From Actinomadura sp. DC4 (GTDB lineage: Bacteria; Actinomycetota; Actinomycetes; Streptosporangiales; Streptosporangiaceae), in the NCBI RefSeq assembly GCF_030406325.1, contig NZ_JAUEQY010000007.1, positions 62,001-126,000 of the forward strand: 64,000 nucleotides of DNA, given 5' to 3'. The notes below the pieces were generated by a model. That model saw only the letters and a program-made list of their open reading frames with translations, did no database searches and was not told the DNA's origin. The translations under genes and the position numbers were made by a program. Positions 60,125-64,000 of the stretch are shown here, piece after piece. Numbering within the stretch: the stretch's first letter is position 1; each line of letters begins with the position of its first letter.

Positions 60125-61047
60125 CGGAGGCCTCCCTCTCCCGGGCGGACATTCTGGACTCTAGCGGTGCGCCTCGCCGTACGCGCATGGCCGTCGATGA
60201 GATCGAGAAGCGTCGGCCACAGGGCCAGGGGCAGGTCGTGGCCCAGGCCCTTGATCGTCTCGAGCCGCGCACCGCCGATCGCCCGTACCGTGGCGGCCCC
60301 TCCGCTCGGGGCGACCATGCGGTCGCGGTCGCCGTGGATCACCAGGGTCGGGGCGGTGACCGCCCGCAGCCGCGCCGTACGGTCGCCGGAGCGGAGGATC
60401 GCGCCGAGCTGGCGTCCGACTCCCCCGCGGGAGGGGTCGCGGTCCCACGCCAGCCCGGCCCGCTCGCGCACCCGGGCCTCGTCGGTGGGGAAGCCTTCCG
60501 AGCCGATGTGGCGGAACATCCGCACGGCCCGCTCGATCGCCGCCTCTCGCGTCGTCGCCGGGCGCGCGGCCATCAGCCGCAACGTGGACGGCGCCGTACG
60601 GCCGACGCGGCGGCCTCCGGTGGTCGACATGATCGAGGTCAGCGTCCGCACGCGTGCGGGGACGAGCGCCGCGACCGTCTGCGCGATCATCCCGCCCATC
60701 GAGATGCCGACGAGGTGCGCGTCCTCGATGCCGAGCGCGTCGAGGAGCCCGACCGTGTCGGTGGCGAGGTCGGTCAGGTCGTACTGCAGGGGATGCCAGC
60801 GCCGCGTCAGCAGCGTGACCGGGCCGGGCGGCGGGAAGCTCAGATGGGTCGAACGGCCGACGTCGCGGTTGTCGAAGCGCAGGATCCGGTATCCGCGTGC
60901 GGCGAGCCGCTCGCAGAACGCGTCCGGCCAGCTCTGGAGCTGTTGTCCCAGCCCCGCGACGAGGACGAGCGGCTCCGCGCCGGCCTCGCCGATCTCCTCG
61001 TACGCGAGCGTGATCCCGCGTCCGGCGTCGGCCGTGCGTTCGGTCAT
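60121..61047 (-). CDS. Alpha/beta hydrolase
   Basis: 308 residues from the ATG at 61047, which overlaps the P450 stop (ATGA); the longer upstream frame is the P450 read out of phase. Features: LVLVAGLGQQLQSW (oxyanion region), RFDNRDVGRSTHL, nucleophile GISMGGM (Ser about residue 112), Asp in LVIHGDRDRMV and His in KGLGHDLPL. It is homologous to hydrolases that open lactones or esters. It is the likely third step after the Baeyer-Villiger enzyme encoded next. Confidence 0.92.
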   Translation of the reverse strand: MTERTADAGRGITLAYEEIGEAGAEPLVLVAGLGQQLQSWPDAFCERLAARGYRILRFDNRDVGRSTHLSFPPPGPVTLLTRRWHPLQYDLTDLATDTVGLLDALGIEDAHLVGISMGGMIAQTVAALVPARVRTLTSIMSTTGGRRVGRTAPSTLRLMAARPATTREAAIERAVRMFRHIGSEGFPTDEARVRERAGLAWDRDPSRGGVGRQLGAILRSGDRTARLRAVTAPTLVIHGDRDRMVAPSGGAATVRAIGGARLETIKGLGHDLPLALWPTLLDLIDGHARTARRTARVQNVRPGEGGLR

Positions 61048-62369
61048 GTACGGGCTCCGGTGGTCGTGATCTGAAGTGTCTTCCGTGGTGCCCGGCGGCG
61101 CATGACCGCCCGGCCCCCTTTCGCCGGGGCGTTCGAGACGCCGCGGAGGTGCCATCGTTCGCCGCGCCCGGCGGTCGGCGCCAGGGCGACCTCGCGCAGG
61201 AGGGTGCGCAGGGTGACGTTCATCTCCATGGTCGCGAACGCCGCGCCGACGCAGCGCCGGGCACCGCCGCCGAACGGGATCCACTGGTGCAGGTCCGGCT
61301 TGGCGCCGACGAAGCGGTGCGGGTCGAAGGCCGCGGCGTCGGGGAACAGCGACTCTTCGCCGTGGAGCAGCGTGATGGCGACCAGGACCGTGGACCCCTT
61401 CGGCAGCGTCCACGGCCCGAGCGTCAGCTGGTCGGCCGTGACCCGCCGGCCGACGAGGTCGATGACCGGGCGGGTGCGCTGGACCTCGAGGATCGTGGCC
61501 GCGCGGAGCTCACCATCGTCCGTGCCGAGCGCTTCGAGGACGGCGGGGTGGCGGCGGATCCGCTCGATCGCCCAGGCGAGGGTGGTCGCCGTCGTCTCGT
61601 GTCCCGCGACGAGCAGGGTGAGCAGCTGGTCGGCGATCTCGCCGTGGCCCAGTCCCTCGCCGTCGTCGTAGCGGCTCTGCAGCAGCAGCGCGAGGACGTC
61701 GTCGCGCCGGTCGAGGTCGTCGCGGGCCGCTTTGGCGATCAGCCGCTCCACGATCGCGTCGTACCGGCGGCGCATGATCCAGAACCGCCCCCAGGGACTC
61801 CACCGGCCGAGGTCGGCCCTGGGGATCGGGAGGACGACCAGCCGGGAGCCGAGCGTGACGAACGGCGGCAGCAGGGCGCGCAGCTCGGCGAACTCCGCGC
61901 CTTCGGCGCCGAACACCGCGCGCAGGATGGCGTTGAGCGTGATCCGCATCATCGAGGGCAGCGTCGCGAACTCCCGGTCCTCGGGCCACGAGGCCAGCTC
62001 GCGCACCGTCTCTTCCTCGATGATCTTCTCGTACGCGGCGAGCCGACGGCCGTGGAACGGCGGGACGAGCAACTTGCGCCGCGCGCGGTGCTCCGCGCCG
62101 GTGAGCGCGAACAGCGAACCGGGGCCGAGCACCCGCCCGAGGTTCGGCTCGACGTTCTCCACGACGTCGGGGCCCGCCGTGAACAGCCGTTTGACCTGCG
62201 CGGGGTCGCTGATCACCACGGCGCGGCCGAAGACCGGGACGTTGACCGTGAAGGCGTCCCCGTACCGCTCGCGCAGCCGGAGCATGCCGCGCCGCGGAGC
62301 GGTCAGCGCCATGACGCCCTGCGCGAGACGCGGCGCCGACGGGCCGGGAGGAAGCGTCGCGGTCGTCAT
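61044..62369 (-). CDS. Cytochrome P450 (mycobacterial CYP135/138-like)
   Basis: 441 residues. PPGPSAPRLAQG at the N-terminus, TGAEHRARRKLLVPPFHG (C-helix), I-helix LLVAGHETTATTLAW, ExxR in LEVQRTRPVIDLVGR, and heme loop QWIPFGGGARRCVGAAFA are complete. The style resembles actinobacterial families related to eukaryotic P450s. It heads the operon and faces the TetR gene across two operators. The C-terminal tail is basic. The substrate is unknown. Confidence 0.92.
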   Translation of the reverse strand: MTTATLPPGPSAPRLAQGVMALTAPRRGMLRLRERYGDAFTVNVPVFGRAVVISDPAQVKRLFTAGPDVVENVEPNLGRVLGPGSLFALTGAEHRARRKLLVPPFHGRRLAAYEKIIEEETVRELASWPEDREFATLPSMMRITLNAILRAVFGAEGAEFAELRALLPPFVTLGSRLVVLPIPRADLGRWSPWGRFWIMRRRYDAIVERLIAKAARDDLDRRDDVLALLLQSRYDDGEGLGHGEIADQLLTLLVAGHETTATTLAWAIERIRRHPAVLEALGTDDGELRAATILEVQRTRPVIDLVGRRVTADQLTLGPWTLPKGSTVLVAITLLHGEESLFPDAAAFDPHRFVGAKPDLHQWIPFGGGARRCVGAAFATMEMNVTLRTLLREVALAPTAGRGERWHLRGVSNAPAKGGRAVMRRRAPRKTLQITTTGART

Positions 62370-62381
62370 CTCTCACCCTCC

Positions 62382-62423
62382 TGGTACGCGGCCGTACCAG
62401 GCGAACGGTACGCCGTCGTACCA
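62382..62423. promoter_or_regulatory. Two near-identical TetR operators
   Basis: TGGTACG-CGGC-CGTACCA (62382-62399) and CGGTACG-CCGT-CGTACCA (62406-62423) are 18-nt inverted repeats with 7-nt and 6-nt perfect arms, centred 24 nt apart. They sit between the P450 operon and the divergent TetR gene, 13 nt from the P450 start. Confidence 0.8.
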
Positions 62424-62459
62424 TTCACCTCAAGGCCTCCTCAAGACGAGAGGTATAGC

Positions 62460-63083
62460 GTGACGCCGATGACGACTGTGCGGGTCGGACGCGACAGGAC
62501 CACGCACGAGGACGCCGAGGGCTTCCGGCTGCGGCTGCTCGACGGCCTCGCCGCCTCCATCGCGGAGAAGGGCTACCCCGGCACCACGATCGCCGACATC
62601 GTGCGCGGCGCGCGGACGTCGCGGCGGACCTTCTATGAGTACTTCTCCGGCAAGGAGGCGTGTTTCATCGCCCTGCTGACCGCCGCCAACGCCGCGATGG
62701 TCCAGCAGATCTCCGCCTCGGTCGACCAGACCGCGCCCTGGGCGGCCCAGGTCCGCCAGGCGATCGAGGCCTGGATCGCCTGCGCGGAGTCCGAGCCCGC
62801 CATCATGCTGAGCTGGATCCGCGACGTACCCGCCCTCGGCTCCGCGTCCCGCCGCCTGCAGCGCGAGATGATGGAGACCTTCGTCGCCATGATCCAGACA
62901 CTGTGCGACACGGCCGAGTGGCGCGCCGCCGGCATCGGCCCGGTTCCGCGGCAACTAGTGATCATGCTCCTCGGGGGCCTGCGCGAGCTCACGGCGAGCA
63001 CCGTCGAGGACGGCGGCCGGATCGGCGACGTCACCGAGGTCGCCGCCCAGGCCTCAATCGCCCTCCTCGGGCCGCGTCTCTGA
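62460..63083 (+). CDS. TetR-family regulator of the P450/BVMO operon
   Basis: 207 residues. The GTG at 62460 is chosen for GAGAGG 6 nt upstream; the ATG at 62469 is the alternative. The HTH is RLRLLDGLAASIAEKGYPGTTIADIVRGARTSRRTFYEYFSGKEACFIALL. The C-terminal helices resemble TetR_C-type ligand domains. It is divergent from the oxygenase operon with two strong operators between, so it very likely represses that operon until the pathway substrate binds. Confidence 0.93.
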   Translation: MTPMTTVRVGRDRTTHEDAEGFRLRLLDGLAASIAEKGYPGTTIADIVRGARTSRRTFYEYFSGKEACFIALLTAANAAMVQQISASVDQTAPWAAQVRQAIEAWIACAESEPAIMLSWIRDVPALGSASRRLQREMMETFVAMIQTLCDTAEWRAAGIGPVPRQLVIMLLGGLRELTASTVEDGGRIGDVTEVAAQASIALLGPRL

Positions 63084-63564
63084 CCTGTTCGGCTTCTTCC
63101 GTCGTTCGCATCGGCGCTCAGGACCGGATCGAGTCCCTTCTCCAACCGTCGGCAACGCGTCGGCCGTCCCCGGAGGCGGAGGTCGGGTCGCGATCGCCGC
63201 GACCAGGTGTCGGTCGTGCCGGACGATCAGCCGTAGGGCTCCGGTCAGCCGTTCCCGCCAGGCCGCGACATCCGCACCGGGCAACGTGTCAGCTGGGGGC
63301 CGCACAGGTCTAGGCAGGGATCGGTGTGGTCGAGCAGGACGTTCATCGTGTTATCTCGGTTAGCCGATCCGGAGCCGTACCGCTTCGCTCAGGCCACCGG
63401 AGCCGCGCGCTAGCAGCCTCGCCGGCTAGCCGGGGTCGGCCGGGCGGCCAGCGCCGCCACGCACTGGCAGGCCCACGCGCCGAAATGTGAAAGAGATAAC
63501 ACACTGCGCATGAGGGCCGAAAATGGCGTCCAGCAGCCAGTATCCGACAACCGGCACCAGAGAC
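63084..63564. other. 481 nt without a convincing gene
   Basis: Short frames exist (for example 63054-63305, minus strand) but none has a start signal, a domain or typical composition. Small dispersed GCTAGC and CGCGCTAGCAGCC elements occur near 63408-63430. It may be decayed DNA next to the NDT/TIR-like gene. Confidence 0.5.
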
Positions 63565-63960
63565 TCAGCCAGCGTGTTCGGGGCCCTCATCGGTCTCGAT
63601 CTCTGCGGTAAAACGCCGGACAAGATCCTCTTCCAGCGGCCGCGAGTCGATATATTCGATGTAGTTCCAGCCTCGTACGTCCACGTGGGCCTTGCTGCCC
63701 GACTTCAGCAGCGTGACGACGGTCTTTCCCTTTCCGCGTGCGTATCCGAGCTCGAAATAGACGTTGGGTCGTTCGAGTGTCAGGTCGGCCACCACGAGAC
63801 GAGCACTGTCGATCTTGTACAGAATGGTGTCGGTCACCATGAAGTCGGCATCGAGGTCCTTGATCCTCTCGGCTTCCATACCGACTCTTTCCGCCGCCGA
63901 CCTGATCGCCTCGAACGTGGGCTCCATCTCGCCGTCGAAGCTGATGATCACGAAGATCAT
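63565..63960 (-). CDS. Nucleoside 2-deoxyribosyltransferase/TIR-like nucleotide-binding protein
   Basis: 131 residues to the first in-frame ATG; the frame stays open to the window edge, so the N-terminus may lie outside. It follows the pattern of small NDT/TIR-like proteins: FVIISFDGEMEPTFEAIRSAAERVGMEAERIKDLDADFMVTDTIL, then IDSARLVVADLTLERPNVYFELGYARGKGKTVVTLL. The catalytic-type Glu in YFELGYARG is present. Relatives are nucleoside transferases, or sensors and effectors in anti-phage systems. It is less GC-rich than its neighbours (stretches such as ATATATTCGATGTAG), which suggests transfer. Confidence 0.7.
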   Translation of the reverse strand: MIFVIISFDGEMEPTFEAIRSAAERVGMEAERIKDLDADFMVTDTILYKIDSARLVVADLTLERPNVYFELGYARGKGKTVVTLLKSGSKAHVDVRGWNYIEYIDSRPLEEDLVRRFTAEIETDEGPEHAG

Positions 63961-64000
63961 CTTGGCGCGCAGCTGCGGACGGCCGGCCCGGTGGTGCGTG

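Noticed and set aside
57290-61069. 1259-codon plus-strand open frame opposite the P450/BVMO operon
   Set aside because: Antisense shadow in GC-rich DNA. It crosses five well-supported overlapping genes, shows no domain and is rich in Arg/Asp/Val typical of mirror frames.
61149-62459. N-terminal extension of the P450-operon TetR regulator
   Set aside because: Antisense to the P450 gene and lacking homology; the HTH begins shortly after the GTG at 62460 with GAGAGG upstream.
63054-63305. 83-codon minus-strand frame downstream of the TetR gene
   Set aside because: No start signal or domain, and it overlaps the TetR 3' end; listed only within the gene-free stretch.
1-64000. CRISPR arrays, tRNA/rRNA genes, transposons or prophage
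   Set aside because: No regularly spaced repeats, cloverleaf-like segments, transposase motifs or phage structural genes were seen.

Overview
The window is very GC-rich chromosomal DNA from an actinobacterium. The evidence is a DUF574-type methyltransferase, a DUF5134 protein, a Scr1-type XRE/DUF5753 regulator, a PASTA-less Ser/Thr kinase, many GTG starts, and many 4-nt ATGA/GTGA gene overlaps. A Streptosporangiales/Thermomonosporaceae-like organism is my guess; the sequence alone does not fix the genus. I saw no rRNA, tRNA, CRISPR array, intact insertion sequence or replication origin.

Layout. (1) 1-3.5 kb: the tail of an SDR gene, a membrane protein, the DUF574 methyltransferase, a WXG-like membrane protein and a DUF5134 protein. 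(2) 3.5-31.7 kb: a large peptide and amino-acid salvage island. It holds an M20-GNAT-M20 operon, an M17 aminopeptidase, a MaoC-type hydratase, a dipeptide ABC transporter with a fused permease-ATPase, and a convergent operon of S9 peptidase, methylaspartate ammonia-lyase, class III CoA-transferase and amidase. A TetR/FAD-monooxygenase pair interrupts it. It continues with TldE/TldD, a class-C serine hydrolase coupled to an N-succinylamino-acid-racemase-like enolase, a PucR regulator and a diaminopropionate ammonia-lyase. (3) 31.8-44 kb: an orphan GAF sensor kinase, an idonate/gluconate-type module under a FadR-type regulator, a Ser/Thr kinase, a TetR-controlled and apparently leaderless methyltransferase, a DAO-type oxidoreductase and a two-component system. 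(4) 43.9-50.3 kb: an operon opening with a 17-codon ORF, followed by an FMN alpha-hydroxy-acid oxidase, an unusual P450 and a DUF6282 protein. It diverges from a polar amino-acid ABC transporter that has no ATPase gene here. (5) 50.3-56.9 kb: a Tat-exported hydrolase, a LuxR remnant, an XRE/DUF5753 regulator divergent from a nucleotide-cyclase-like protein, a secreted GH54 arabinofuranosidase with duplicated ricin domains, and YCII and VOC proteins. (6) 57.1-63.1 kb: a tightly overlapping P450/hydrolase/Baeyer-Villiger monooxygenase/ferredoxin/P450 operon facing its TetR regulator across two near-identical operators. The window ends in an NDT/TIR-like gene.

How the genes may work together. 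The island in (2) contains a GNAT acyltransferase of the COG3375 type, an NSAR-type enolase and M20 amidohydrolases. These are the three components of the described irreversible D-to-L amino-acid conversion pathway that runs through N-succinyl intermediates. Around them lie peptide import, several peptidases, and enzymes for unusual amino acids (3-methylaspartate, 2,3-diaminopropionate). The CoA-transferase and MaoC hydratase could carry mesaconate onward as the CoA ester. I infer a salvage system for peptides rich in D- or non-proteinogenic amino acids. The most novel-looking item is the translationally coupled 17-residue ORF in (4). The DNA also carries a striking excess of the hexamer CGTACG, and a diverged tandem duplication of the dppF/amidase gene ends.
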